DNA from: NBML01 sp029939535
GTDB taxonomy: Bacteria > Desulfobacterota > Desulfobacteria > Desulfobacterales > Desulfobacteraceae
Direction of reading: 5' to 3'
Length of the DNA: 39,230 bases
Assembly (NCBI GenBank): GCA_029939535.1
Contig: JAOZST010000010.1
Location: 1 to 39,230 of the forward strand
How positions within the stretch are numbered: position 1 is the first letter of the stretch; every line of letters begins with the position of its first letter. The position numbers and the translations under genes were made by a program. This document shows positions 25,321 through 34,287 of this stretch, piece after piece. A model generated the notes under the pieces. The model was not told where the DNA came from. It was given only the letters and a program-made list of their open reading frames with translations, and searched no databases.

Positions 25321-27414
25321 ATGGCAGCAGAAGCAGTTGGTATACTTGAAGGGATAAAAAGAGAATCTTCAGATATTTTAATGGTGGTTGCCTTTATCGG
25401 TATTCTCATGGCAATGATTTTACCTCTTCATCCCATTATTCTGGACTTTTTCCTGGCATTGAATATTTCATTTGCCATTGTTGTTCTCATTACCACCATG
25501 TATACGAAAAGACCCCTGGAATTTAGTATTTTTCCCTCGTTACTGCTTATGCTTACCTTGTTTCGCCTTTCATTGAATGTTGCATCCACCCGGCTGATCC
25601 TTTTGCACGGCAGTGAAGGACCCCTGGCTGCCGGATCTATTATCATGTCCTTTGGGAATTTTGTTGTGGGTGGAAATTATGTGGTGGGGCTGGTCATTTT
25701 TATCATTCTTGTTCTGATTAATTTTCTGGTCATTACCAAGGGTGCCGGCAGGATTGCAGAAGTTGCGGCCAGATTTACCCTGGATGCCATGCCTGGAAAA
25801 CAAATGGCCATTGATGCGGATTTAAATGCCGGTATGATTGATGAGATTGAAGCCGGGGAAAGGCGCCAGGCCGTTGCCAGGGAATCTGAATTCCACGGTG
25901 CCATGGATGGTGCGTCCAAGTTTGTCCGGGGGGATGCCATTGCCGGTATTGTTATCACCCTGATAAATATTGGAGGTGGTTTTGTCATAGGCGTGCTCCA
26001 GCAGGGAATGGAGATGGGTGAGGCATTGAGCAATTATACCCTTTTGACCGTTGGAGACGGTCTTGTCTCCCAGGTGCCTGCTTTGCTTATTTCAGCTGCT
26101 GCAGGGCTCCTGGTCTCCAGGTCCGGAGCTGAAAACAAGATGGGCAGCGAATTTGCCAGGCATCTGTTTTCCCACTCAACCCCAATATTTGTTGGTTCCG
26201 TGATTGTCTTTTGCATGGGATTAATCCCAGGGCTTCCCTCTATTCCATTCATGACCCTGGGGCTGATTATGGGAACCCTTGCCTGGTATTTTTTGCGGGC
26301 AGATGAAAAAGAAGTGGATGATACCCTGATTGAAGCCAAAACTGAAGAAGAGGCCACAGGCCAGCCCGAGGATGTGGATCATCTTTTGACCATGGATACC
26401 ATTGAGCTGGAAGTTGGGTACGGACTGATCCCTTTGGTGGATAAGCAGCAGGACGGTACTCTTCTAGGGAGGATCCGGGCTATTCGGAGGCAGTTTGCCA
26501 CGGAAATGGGTATTATTATTCCTCCTATCCATATACGGGATAATTTGAATCTGAGTCCTGCACAATATCGACTCATGATAAAAGGGGTGGAGGCAGCAGG
26601 AGCAGAATTGATGGTAAATCATTATATGGCGATGGATCCAGGTGGTGTGGCTCAGGAAATAGAGGGGATTGACACCATGGAGCCTGCCTTTAACCTGCCT
26701 GCGAAATGGATTCCCGTTGACAGGGAGGAAGAAGCTAAATTTGCAGGCTATACAGTGGTGGACAATTCAACCGTGATTGCAACCCATCTCACAGAGATTA
26801 TCCGCAGCAATTCCTATGATCTTCTGGGACGTCAGGATGTTCAACATCTGCTGGATAACCTTGCCAAAAGCAGCCCTAAAGCTGTTGAAGAGCTCATACC
26901 AGGTCTTTTAAGCATCGGTGTCGTGCAAAAGGTGCTTCAGAATTTATTGCGGGAACGGATTTCCATTCGTAACCTTCTCACCGTAGTGGAAACCCTTGCG
27001 GATTTTGCTCCCATGGGCAAAGATCCTGACCTGCTCACCGAATATGTACGCCAGAGGCTTGCAAAGGCTATACTGGCGCCATATCTACAGGAAGGTAAGG
27101 TGCTCCAGGTGATTACCCTTGACCGCAGTCTGGAAGGGATATTGTCCAAAAATGTCAAGCATACGGAACACGGAGCTTACCTGGCATTGGATCCCGCCCT
27201 GGTTGCAGGGCTTGTTGATGCGGTTTCAAAGGAAGTTGAAAAACTCATGGTCACCAATATCCAGCCTGTTATAATGACTCCACCCACCCTTAGACGTCAT
27301 TTCAGGAAATTGATTGAGCCTTCTCTTCCCATGGTTTTTGTGGTATCCCATGCTGAAATAGTAGACGATATAAATTTACAGGCAGTTGGAAAGGTAAGTT
27401 TAAAAGATGAATAA
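25321..27414 (+). CDS. flhA: Flagellar export gate protein FlhA
   Basis: A 697-residue proton-driven export gate component. The N-terminal half has about eight transmembrane helices, with the conserved STRLILLHG region, the loop KGAGRIAEVAARFTLDAMPG and the FHIPEP-type stretch FVRGDAIAGIVITLINI. The C-terminal cytoplasmic domain forms the nonameric ring that receives chaperone-substrate complexes. Length is typical. A 77-nt leader with a tandem GTTAAAATTAA precedes it, and it overlaps flhF by 8 nt. Confidence 0.97.
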   Translation: MAAEAVGILEGIKRESSDILMVVAFIGILMAMILPLHPIILDFFLALNISFAIVVLITTMYTKRPLEFSIFPSLLLMLTLFRLSLNVASTRLILLHGSEGPLAAGSIIMSFGNFVVGGNYVVGLVIFIILVLINFLVITKGAGRIAEVAARFTLDAMPGKQMAIDADLNAGMIDEIEAGERRQAVARESEFHGAMDGASKFVRGDAIAGIVITLINIGGGFVIGVLQQGMEMGEALSNYTLLTVGDGLVSQVPALLISAAAGLLVSRSGAENKMGSEFARHLFSHSTPIFVGSVIVFCMGLIPGLPSIPFMTLGLIMGTLAWYFLRADEKEVDDTLIEAKTEEEATGQPEDVDHLLTMDTIELEVGYGLIPLVDKQQDGTLLGRIRAIRRQFATEMGIIIPPIHIRDNLNLSPAQYRLMIKGVEAAGAELMVNHYMAMDPGGVAQEIEGIDTMEPAFNLPAKWIPVDREEEAKFAGYTVVDNSTVIATHLTEIIRSNSYDLLGRQDVQHLLDNLAKSSPKAVEELIPGLLSIGVVQKVLQNLLRERISIRNLLTVVETLADFAPMGKDPDLLTEYVRQRLAKAILAPYLQEGKVLQVITLDRSLEGILSKNVKHTEHGAYLALDPALVAGLVDAVSKEVEKLMVTNIQPVIMTPPTLRRHFRKLIEPSLPMVFVVSHAEIVDDINLQAVGKVSLKDE

Positions 27415-28504
27415 AAAGATCTTTCGTGCAGCAAATATCCAGGCAGCCCTTGCCAATATTAAGGAAGAAATGGGCTCGGATGCCATGATTCTGTCCACCC
27501 GGAAAATTCCAAAGAAACCCCTGGACCCCTATGCCGGAGAAATGTTTGAAGTGGAAGCCGGTATAAAAGTAGATAATATTAAAAATAATGATAATATTTG
27601 CTTTGACTCATTAAAAGGGGACATCAGCGAAATTAAAGATATGATTTCCATTGCTGGATTTGGCAGTGGCATGCCCAATATTTTGTCCCGGCATTTTGAA
27701 TCTGTCGGGGTACTGGCTTCTTTTCTGCGGGCAGGGGTCAGCGAGAGACTGGCAATCTCCCTGATAGAAAAAGCAGGAGACTCTCTTGATAATAGTCTGG
27801 GGCAAAACCAGCGGATTAAACAGCTGAAAAGAAATGTTATGCAGCTCAGTCTGGATCAATTGAATATTAAAGATTTTTTTATTCGGAATAATTATTCCAA
27901 TGTCCCCCATGTGGCTGCCTTTGTCGGCCCTACCGGGGTGGGGAAAACCACCACAATTGCAAAACTTGCGGCTCTGTTAAGCATTAGACGGAAAATGAAG
28001 GTGGGACTTATTTCCATTGACAATTACAGGATCGGGGCCTTTGAGCAGCTGAAAGCCTATGCCTCCATCATGGGGCTTTTATGTGTGCCTGCCTTTAATG
28101 GGGAAGACCTTTCCTGTGCCCTGGAGAGGATGAAATCCATGGACGTGGTGTTAATCGATACAGCCGGCCACAGTCATTTTGACAAAGAGAAATTAGATGA
28201 GATACTTCAATTAATGAAAACAGATTTTGGGATTTCTGTTCATTTAACCTTGAGTGTTACCTCTGAATTGATTAATATGAAGGAAGCTGCATCTGCTTTT
28301 TCAGTATTTAAACCTGATACCTATGTATTTACTAAAATAGATGAGACCAAAAGGTGCGGTAAGATCCTGGACCAGGTAAACAACCTTGATCTGCCTGTTT
28401 CTTTGATTACAAATGGTCAAAAAGTTCCTGAAGATTTAATTGTCCCGGATAAACAGACATTATTGAAAATTATCCTGGGAAAAGGACCCAAAGGAGAACA
28501 ATAA
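27407..28504 (+). CDS. flhF: Flagellar biosynthesis GTPase FlhF (SRP-type)
   Basis: A 365-residue SRP-family GTPase that controls flagellar position and early assembly. P-loop GPTGVGKT is at 174-181. Further motifs are SIDNYRIGAFEQLKAYA and VVLIDTAGHSHFDKEKL (the DTAGH form of G3), followed by the specificity motif TKIDE. The N-terminal B domain is variable. It overlaps flhA and is followed by its regulator FlhG; the pair suggests polar flagellation (inference from the family). Confidence 0.95.
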   Translation: MNKKIFRAANIQAALANIKEEMGSDAMILSTRKIPKKPLDPYAGEMFEVEAGIKVDNIKNNDNICFDSLKGDISEIKDMISIAGFGSGMPNILSRHFESVGVLASFLRAGVSERLAISLIEKAGDSLDNSLGQNQRIKQLKRNVMQLSLDQLNIKDFFIRNNYSNVPHVAAFVGPTGVGKTTTIAKLAALLSIRRKMKVGLISIDNYRIGAFEQLKAYASIMGLLCVPAFNGEDLSCALERMKSMDVVLIDTAGHSHFDKEKLDEILQLMKTDFGISVHLTLSVTSELINMKEAASAFSVFKPDTYVFTKIDETKRCGKILDQVNNLDLPVSLITNGQKVPEDLIVPDKQTLLKIILGKGPKGEQ

Positions 28505-28506
28505 GG

Positions 28507-29400
28507 GTGGATCAGGCAAAAGGACTTCGACAAATTGCAAAAACCCATGCTTTGGCAAGGAGAAAAGCGCTTATGACATCCAATGCAGAGAAATTTCCCA
28601 AGGTCATTGCTGTCACCAGCGGCAAGGGTGGAGTGGGGAAAACAAATATAGTTGGTAATCTGGCCGTTGCCATGAGCAGGAATGGAAAACGGGTGGTGAT
28701 CATTGATGCGGATGTTGGGTTGGCAAATATTGATATCGTTTTTAATCTTAGGCCGGAATACAATATTCGTCATGTGGTCAGTTCGGAAAAAAAACTTGAC
28801 CAGGTCATGGTTAAAACAAGCCATGGAATTGGTATTGTTCCCGGCGGTTCAGGGTTTGCAGATCTGACCCAGATGAATGAAGGAGAAAAACTCACCCTTT
28901 TAACTGAGTTTGAAACCCTTGCAGATCAGGCAGATATTATTTTTTTGGATACCGGGGCCGGTATTTCTTCCAATGTATTGTATTTTAATGCAGCCTCGGA
29001 TGAATGTGTGGTGGTTGCCACTACAGAACCAACTTCCATCACTGATGCCTATGCATTGATGAAGGTGATGTCACAACAATATGGTACACGATATTTTAAA
29101 CTCATTGTCAATATGGTGGATTCTGAAAAAGATGCCAAACGGGTATACGCTTCATTAAGCAATGCAATTAATAAATTTTTGAAAAATGTAGTACTTGAAT
29201 ATACTGGCTATATCCCCTTTGACAGGCAACTTCAAAAGGCTGTACTGAAAAGGGCGCTGCTGCTGGATGAATTTCCAGATTCAACAGCAGCAAGGTCATT
29301 GGAAAAAATTGCTGTTACTCTTGACAACGGCCGGGATAGGAACCATTCCCAGGGGAATTTGACGTTTTTTATGGACAGGGTATTTCAGGCTGCAAAATGA
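28507..29400 (+). CDS. flhG: Flagellar number regulator FlhG (FleN/YlxH, MinD-like ATPase)
   Basis: A 297-residue MinD-type ATPase. The N-terminus DQAKGLRQIA contains the DQAxxLR element with which FlhG activates FlhF's GTPase. The deviant Walker A motif KGGVGKT is at 40-46 and the IIDADVGLANIDIVF switch follows. The start is GTG, after AATAAGG and immediately behind flhF. With FlhF it normally limits flagella to one or a few; in FleN systems it also antagonises the FleQ-type activator. Confidence 0.94.
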   Translation: MDQAKGLRQIAKTHALARRKALMTSNAEKFPKVIAVTSGKGGVGKTNIVGNLAVAMSRNGKRVVIIDADVGLANIDIVFNLRPEYNIRHVVSSEKKLDQVMVKTSHGIGIVPGGSGFADLTQMNEGEKLTLLTEFETLADQADIIFLDTGAGISSNVLYFNAASDECVVVATTEPTSITDAYALMKVMSQQYGTRYFKLIVNMVDSEKDAKRVYASLSNAINKFLKNVVLEYTGYIPFDRQLQKAVLKRALLLDEFPDSTAARSLEKIAVTLDNGRDRNHSQGNLTFFMDRVFQAAK

Positions 29401-29420
29401 AATAGCTTAAATAGGGCAAT

Positions 29421-30149
29421 ATGAAAAAACAGCAGACAAAAAAGTACATGGACTGGCGTGAGAAAACCATTGTTGAATATGCCTATCTTGTCAAGCATAT
29501 TGCCTCCAGGTTTGCCCTGAGAATCCCTTCCAGTGTGCTGTTTGATGAATTGATTTCTGCCGGATCTCTGGGGCTTATTGATGCAGTTGATAAATTTGAT
29601 TCTTCAAGACATGTCAGCCTTAAAACATATGCCCAGTACAGGATCAAAGGAGCCATACTTGATGAACTCAGAAGCATGGATACCTATTCAAGATCCATGC
29701 GCAAGAAAATTCAGGATATCACCAGGGCAACAAAAAAAATTGAAGATGAAAAATGTGCGCCGGCAAATGATCTGGAAATAAGTGAATTTCTTGGGCTGGA
29801 GCTGGAAACCTTTCAGGATATGCTCAGGGATATTCATGGGGCTGCTGTTTTAAGTCTTGATGAATTTATCAAAACCAAAAAAAATGAAATCTTTTCCAAA
29901 ACCAGCTTTCATTCAGGGATAAAGGGAGAAGACAATCCTGCCGATCATTTTGACAGGGAGGAACTTAAACATGTCCTTGCTGAAACCATTAGGACTCTTA
30001 CGGAAAAAGAGCAGATAGTGGTGTCACTTTACTATTATGATGAATTAACGCTAAAGGAAATAGGAGAGGTCCTTTCTTTGACTGAATCCCGTATTTGTCA
30101 GATTCATACGGCGATATTGATCAAATTGAAAACCAGGTTCCAGAGATAG
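29421..30149 (+). CDS. fliA: Flagellar sigma factor FliA (sigma-28)
   Basis: A 242-residue sigma factor with regions 2, 3 and 4. Region 2 includes SVLFDELISAGSLGLIDAVD and the YAQYRIKGAILDELRSMD signature. Region 4 is the HTH ELTLKEIGEVLSLTESRICQ. It directs late genes such as flagellin once the hook is finished. No anti-sigma FlgM is seen in the window; it may lie beyond flgJ. Confidence 0.95.
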   Translation: MKKQQTKKYMDWREKTIVEYAYLVKHIASRFALRIPSSVLFDELISAGSLGLIDAVDKFDSSRHVSLKTYAQYRIKGAILDELRSMDTYSRSMRKKIQDITRATKKIEDEKCAPANDLEISEFLGLELETFQDMLRDIHGAAVLSLDEFIKTKKNEIFSKTSFHSGIKGEDNPADHFDREELKHVLAETIRTLTEKEQIVVSLYYYDELTLKEIGEVLSLTESRICQIHTAILIKLKTRFQR

Positions 30150-30183
30150 ATAATTAAAGATAGACATAAACTAGAGGTCAACC

Positions 30184-32010
30184 ATGTCTGATTCAAATTT
30201 AGAAGAAGAAAGTTTAATATCCCAGGATGATATTGATAAACTTTTAGATTCATCCTCCACTGAAGAAAATGAAGGAAAACTTGAAAGCGGTAATGATGGC
30301 GACCCTGATATGGATGAATTGGGAGAATTGTCCCAGGATGATATTGACAATCTCATGAACGGCAGCACCCTTGACAGTGATGTCGGGGACATTGAAGATG
30401 ATTCATCTGATAACGATATGGATGATGATATGGGTGAACTTTCCCAGGACGATATTGACAGCCTTTTGGGCGGCAATGATTCAATTCAAGATAATGACTC
30501 AATTGAAGAGAATGATCCAGTTGAAGATGACGTGGCCGAGCTTTCCCAGGATGATATTGATAATCTCTTGAACCCAGATGCAGAGACTGATGCAAATGCT
30601 GATGCTGATTCCGGGGATGATGAGGATATGGAATTAATATCCCAGGATGATATTGACCGGTTGATGAATCCTAGTGCTGAGGATTCTATTTCCCTCCCTG
30701 AAAATGACGATATGTCTGACCCAGAAGATATAGCTGACCCAGATGATGCAGATGAACTTATATCCATGGATGATATCCAGAGCCTGATGAATGAAAGTAA
30801 GGGGGAAGGGGATCAGGTAAATGGGGAAGACAATGAGGGGCAGGTAAAGGCTGAGCCTGAACCGGTTGAGCCCGAAGCAGCTGAACCTGAACCGGTTGAA
30901 CCGGAACCTTCTGACACTGAACCGGTTGAAGCTGAATCTGCTGTTGATGATTATGTGATTGATGCTTCTGATGCTTTTGATGTGTCAGACTGCCTGGTTA
31001 CCCAGGAAACCATGGATGAATTGATACGGAATGCTCCTGAATTGGAAGAAATATCAGAGCCTGTGGTCCTTGATGCAGAAATCACTGATCCTGTAGCCCC
31101 TGAATTAGTGGAGTCCAGAATTTCTGACCTTGAGGATCCTGAATTTGACTGGGAGAATCAGGACAATGGCGATGTCAGCCAGGAGGATATTGATGCATTG
31201 CTTCAGGAAGATCCTGATGAAGATGAAGATATTTTGGAAGATGAAGATGATATCCTGATTTCCCAAGATGATATTGATACTCTTTTGATGGCGGCTGACC
31301 CGGAAGATGAAGATGTCCTTGGCGATTTCATGGGCGATGATATGGATGCCAGCCTGGATGATGATTTTGATGATGAAGATATTCTGGACAATGATGAAAT
31401 CACAGACCATGGCGGGGATCAGGTTGTACTGGAGAGACTTGATGATACAGAGTCTGGTGAGACCGGTTCCACTGAATCAGGCAAAGGCTGGAAAAATTGG
31501 TATAAATCCCGGTTAGTTATTGCAACAGCTTCAGCCATCCTTGTGCTGGGCATTTCAGTCCCATCCATTTACTTTTTGTTTTTTTCAAAAGATCCTGGTG
31601 AAATGCCTGAAAAACAAATTGTTCCACTGGTTTTGGAAGAGGAGGGGAGAGAGGTTGAAGTGGCCAGTGTGGATATTGATGCCAGAGGAACCCCGGATGT
31701 TAGAAAATCTGGTACAATTCTACTCAAGGATTTCGTTGTGTTATCATCTGAATTGTCTAAGGATATGGCCTATGTAACAGCTGATATCTCTATTGATTAT
31801 TCAGATCAAAGGGCATATCATGAAATAAATAACAATCTTTCTTTTTACAGGGATCTGATCTATGAGTCCATTCAAAAGAGCCTTGTGTGGGAAAAAAGAA
31901 ATGAGGTAACACAGGCAGATCTAATATGGGGGGTAGAAACCACATTAAAAAAAGTGCTGCCATCCCATTATATTGAAAAGGTCAGTTTTAAATCCTTTAA
32001 TGCAAGTTAG
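30184..32010 (+). CDS. Multi-motif protein: repeated FliM-type CheY-docking motifs, membrane anchor, FliL-like periplasmic domain
   Basis: A 608-residue acidic protein that I do not recognise as a named family. The cytoplasmic half has seven good copies of [ILV]SQ[DE]DIDxL[LM] (residues 12-21, 49-58, 86-95, 120-129, 152-161, 331-340, 359-368) and two degenerate ones (193-202, 272-281). They are separated by Asp/Glu-rich linkers and a Glu-Pro-Val repeat (about 222-252). Each resembles FliM's own N-terminus, LSQDEVDSLL, encoded at 20575. A transmembrane helix at about 444-467 is flanked by positive residues on the N side, which predicts N-in/C-out. The periplasmic part (about 510-608) resembles the FliL domain in length, pattern and final YIEKVSFKSF. 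It could be annotated simply as FliL-like. It lies 34 nt after fliA. The proposed function (multivalent binding of CheY-P near the motor) is inference. Confidence 0.75.
   Translation: MSDSNLEEESLISQDDIDKLLDSSSTEENEGKLESGNDGDPDMDELGELSQDDIDNLMNGSTLDSDVGDIEDDSSDNDMDDDMGELSQDDIDSLLGGNDSIQDNDSIEENDPVEDDVAELSQDDIDNLLNPDAETDANADADSGDDEDMELISQDDIDRLMNPSAEDSISLPENDDMSDPEDIADPDDADELISMDDIQSLMNESKGEGDQVNGEDNEGQVKAEPEPVEPEAAEPEPVEPEPSDTEPVEAESAVDDYVIDASDAFDVSDCLVTQETMDELIRNAPELEEISEPVVLDAEITDPVAPELVESRISDLEDPEFDWENQDNGDVSQEDIDALLQEDPDEDEDILEDEDDILISQDDIDTLLMAADPEDEDVLGDFMGDDMDASLDDDFDDEDILDNDEITDHGGDQVVLERLDDTESGETGSTESGKGWKNWYKSRLVIATASAILVLGISVPSIYFLFFSKDPGEMPEKQIVPLVLEEEGREVEVASVDIDARGTPDVRKSGTILLKDFVVLSSELSKDMAYVTADISIDYSDQRAYHEINNNLSFYRDLIYESIQKSLVWEKRNEVTQADLIWGVETTLKKVLPSHYIEKVSFKSFNAS
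30217..31287 (+). repeat. Nine-copy dispersed CheY-docking-like motif array within the coding sequence
   Basis: Seven good copies and two degenerate copies of a ten-residue motif are spread over about 357 codons. The DNA for several copies is almost the same (TCCCAGGATGATATTGA recurs). Spacing is irregular (about 27-129 residues), so this is not a classical tandem repeat. It is best read as a multivalent linear-motif array. Confidence 0.85.
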
Positions 32011-32021
32011 GAGGGGCTATC

Positions 32022-32324
32022 ATGACAACTGTCCCCGGACATAACCAGATATTACAACAGTCAGGTGTTGCCCAGGAGCTGAGTCACCAGGCACATACTC
32101 TAAAACCTTCTCCGGACCAGGCAGCTGCCCAGCAGCAGGCCCAGGAAGTCATCCGGAATTCCAGCGTTCAAGGCTCTGAAGAGGCTGAGCGGCTTAAGAA
32201 AGAGAAAAAAGAATTAAGTCAAAGGCATAAACCCGGTAGAAAGAAAAAAAATAAAACAACTCAGGAAGAAGAGCTGGCACTGGATCCAGATGCTCCAGGT
32301 AGATTGTTGGATACAAGGGTATGA
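32022..32324 (+). CDS. Small hypothetical protein of the flagellar cluster
   Basis: A 100-residue protein that I cannot assign. It is Gln/Ala-rich in the first half (SPDQAAAQQQAQEV), strongly basic in the middle (KKEKKELSQRHKPGRKKKNK) and acidic near the end. No signal peptide or membrane span is visible. The start has a strong AGGAGG, and the stop overlaps the next gene (ATGA), so it is clearly expressed with the unit. The composition suggests a small, partly disordered cytoplasmic protein. Confidence 0.75.
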   Translation: MTTVPGHNQILQQSGVAQELSHQAHTLKPSPDQAAAQQQAQEVIRNSSVQGSEEAERLKKEKKELSQRHKPGRKKKNKTTQEEELALDPDAPGRLLDTRV

Positions 32325-32914
32325 CACAATTAATATCTCTTGAGTTTCTGGTTGCAGTTTTATTTATTATTGATGTTTTTTTTGTGATCCTATTGGTTCT
32401 GTTTGTTAAAAGAGTGAATCAACTTAACCAGTCGACTATTGATGGTAACATGGATAAGAAAAATTATTTTTCAGACAATACCCATGCTGAAGTCGCGTCT
32501 GAATCTGCACGGGACATAATTGATATGCTGGAACCCCTGGTAAAGGAATCCAGGAATACAGCCTTAAATTTTGATAAACACATAAAGGAAAAAAGAAAAT
32601 TATCCAAAGATTTAAACGATGCCCTTGATTCGAGAATCATCAGTATTAACTTGCTTTTATCCAGGGCAGAAGCTTTTCAAAGAAAACTGGAAGACCAGCA
32701 GGAATCAATTCGACAGTCCGCAACCATTTTAAATCCTTTAAATGCTCATGACAGTGAAACCAACGTCATGGACCAGCAGAGTCAGATCATTGACCTTTAT
32801 TATCAAAAGGCAGATGTTGATACCATTGCAGAAAAACTTTCAATCCCCAAAGGGGAGGTTCAGCTTGTGATTGATCTTAAAGAAAAGTTTGTTGCAATGG
32901 AGCAGAATCAATGA
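32321..32914 (+). CDS. Membrane-anchored coiled-coil protein, DUF2802/SwrB-like
   Basis: A 197-residue protein with one N-terminal transmembrane helix (about residues 7-29) and helical coiled-coil sequence from about 58 to 135. The C-terminal module is HTH-like (IIDLYYQKADVDTIAEKLSI, then PKGEVQLVIDLKEKF). This architecture resembles DUF2802 proteins of flagellar loci and SwrB of Bacillus, which promotes assembly of the export gate. The resemblance is by layout and the C-terminal motif. It overlaps both neighbours by 4 nt. Confidence 0.6.
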   Translation: MTQLISLEFLVAVLFIIDVFFVILLVLFVKRVNQLNQSTIDGNMDKKNYFSDNTHAEVASESARDIIDMLEPLVKESRNTALNFDKHIKEKRKLSKDLNDALDSRIISINLLLSRAEAFQRKLEDQQESIRQSATILNPLNAHDSETNVMDQQSQIIDLYYQKADVDTIAEKLSIPKGEVQLVIDLKEKFVAMEQNQ

Positions 32915-33993
32915 TTTCCAAAATTCATATCTCCCCTCCTGAGATGATAGTACAAAGAGAGATTGGGAAATCAGCCGACACACCTGTTTTTAAGAAGAAT
33001 CAGGTTGTCAGCGCAAAGGTGGTGAACCTTTTATCCCATGGTAAAGCCCTCTTATCTATTGAGGGGCAAAAGCTGATTGCAAAAACTGGGCTGCTGCTCA
33101 ATAAGGGAGAAGAACTTCAGTTAAAGGTAGTTCAACAAAAGGACATGGTTCTGCTTAAATTGGTGGAGCCCATGCAGCCCGGGGTAACAAAGCAATTGTC
33201 TCCCCTGATTCGTTTTCTTTTAGAAAACAATGCTTTATCAGATCTTGCCAGGACAAAACTTCCTGATTTAAAAAATATTCTCCATAAAACCGCATTAAAG
33301 TCAGGCAAAAGAGATGACTCCTTCTTGCCTCGTCTCATTGAAAACAATGGCATGATGTGGGAAAAAAAACTAAATTCTCTCCTGAAAATGGATGGAAAGG
33401 AAAATTACAAATCAATCCTGGATCAATTTCTAAAACAAGGCGTAAAACAAGACCTTAAAGGAGCACTTTTAAACCAAATATCCATGGAAATATCTGGGAA
33501 AATGTCTGGCAGCGATTCCCAGCAGAAAATAGTAACAAGTTTTTTGGAAACCCTTGAAAATTTTCAACTGCTAAACACACAAACTTCAGAATCAGGACGA
33601 TACCTGTTGCCGTTTCCTGTGTTTGCAGGTTCTGGTTTTAATTTCGGTCAGCTATTCATCGATACAGGGGATAAAAAAGTAGACAGAAACCATGATAACC
33701 CAAAAGTTATCAGGATATCTTTTCTTTTGAATATGACAAACATGGGCCCTGTACGGGCAGATTTTTCAATATTGAAAAAAGAGATAACCGGTAGATTTCT
33801 CCTTGGAAATGATGATGTCCGGGATTATGTGAAATCCATGATTCCTGAATTGGAAACCCGCTTTAAACTGATCAAATATAAGGTTGGTAATATCGATTGC
33901 CAGACTGCTGCCAGAGAGGAAATTCAACCCAATGTACTCATGGAATCTTTGTTTAAAAATGAAGATGATTCTGTATTGAACATTGTAATTTGA
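32911..33993 (+). CDS. Second FliK-like protein (flagellar hook-length control family)
   Basis: A 360-residue protein. The N-terminal beta-rich segment (VVSAKVVNLLSHGKALLSIE, then LNKGEELQLKVVQ) is like that preceding Flg_hook domains in FliK-like proteins. The C-terminal part (about 270-335: GPVRADFSILKKEITGRFLL, then ETRFKLIKYKV) has the secondary-structure pattern of the hook-control domain but not the PPELG motif of the main fliK at 13591. The next gene is an FlhB C-domain paralogue, a pairing that mirrors FliK with FlhB. The assignment is moderate. Confidence 0.6.
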   Translation: MISKIHISPPEMIVQREIGKSADTPVFKKNQVVSAKVVNLLSHGKALLSIEGQKLIAKTGLLLNKGEELQLKVVQQKDMVLLKLVEPMQPGVTKQLSPLIRFLLENNALSDLARTKLPDLKNILHKTALKSGKRDDSFLPRLIENNGMMWEKKLNSLLKMDGKENYKSILDQFLKQGVKQDLKGALLNQISMEISGKMSGSDSQQKIVTSFLETLENFQLLNTQTSESGRYLLPFPVFAGSGFNFGQLFIDTGDKKVDRNHDNPKVIRISFLLNMTNMGPVRADFSILKKEITGRFLLGNDDVRDYVKSMIPELETRFKLIKYKVGNIDCQTAAREEIQPNVLMESLFKNEDDSVLNIVI

Positions 33994-34011
33994 TAAAAGT
34001 GATATAATCCC

Positions 34012-34287
34012 ATGTCTAAAAAAATATATAAAAAAGCCGTTGCTTTAAAATATGACAGGGAAAAAGATGATTCGCCCAGGGTTGCGGCCAAGGGCCAGGG
34101 CAGGGTTGCAGAAAAAATCATTGAAATGGCCAAAAAACATGATATTCCCATAAAAGATGACCCTGATCTTATTGAGGTGTTGTCATCCCTTGAAATCAAC
34201 GAAGAAATCCCTTCTGAAATCTATGTGGCAGTGGCTGAACTCTTAGCCTTTGTTTATTCCATGAATGCCGGGAAAGCTTCCCAATAA
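34012..34287 (+). CDS. FlhB C-terminal-domain paralogue (FhlB/FlhX)
   Basis: A 91-residue protein equivalent to the cleaved cytoplasmic part of FlhB. It begins KKAVALKYDREKDDSPRVAA and continues GRVAEKIIEMAKKHDIPIKD to VAVAELLAFVYSM, the same order as in FlhB. It lacks transmembrane helices and an NPTH site, because it starts just after the position of cleavage. FhlB-type proteins can partly replace FlhB's C-domain in Salmonella. The stop codon lies inside repeat copy B. Confidence 0.9.
   Translation: MSKKIYKKAVALKYDREKDDSPRVAAKGQGRVAEKIIEMAKKHDIPIKDDPDLIEVLSSLEINEEIPSEIYVAVAELLAFVYSMNAGKASQ

Noticed and set aside
30353..30767. Antisense and out-of-frame ORFs within the SQDDIDxLL gene
   Set aside because: They arise from repeated acidic codons read on the other strand; Ser/His-rich products without start signals or conserved motifs.
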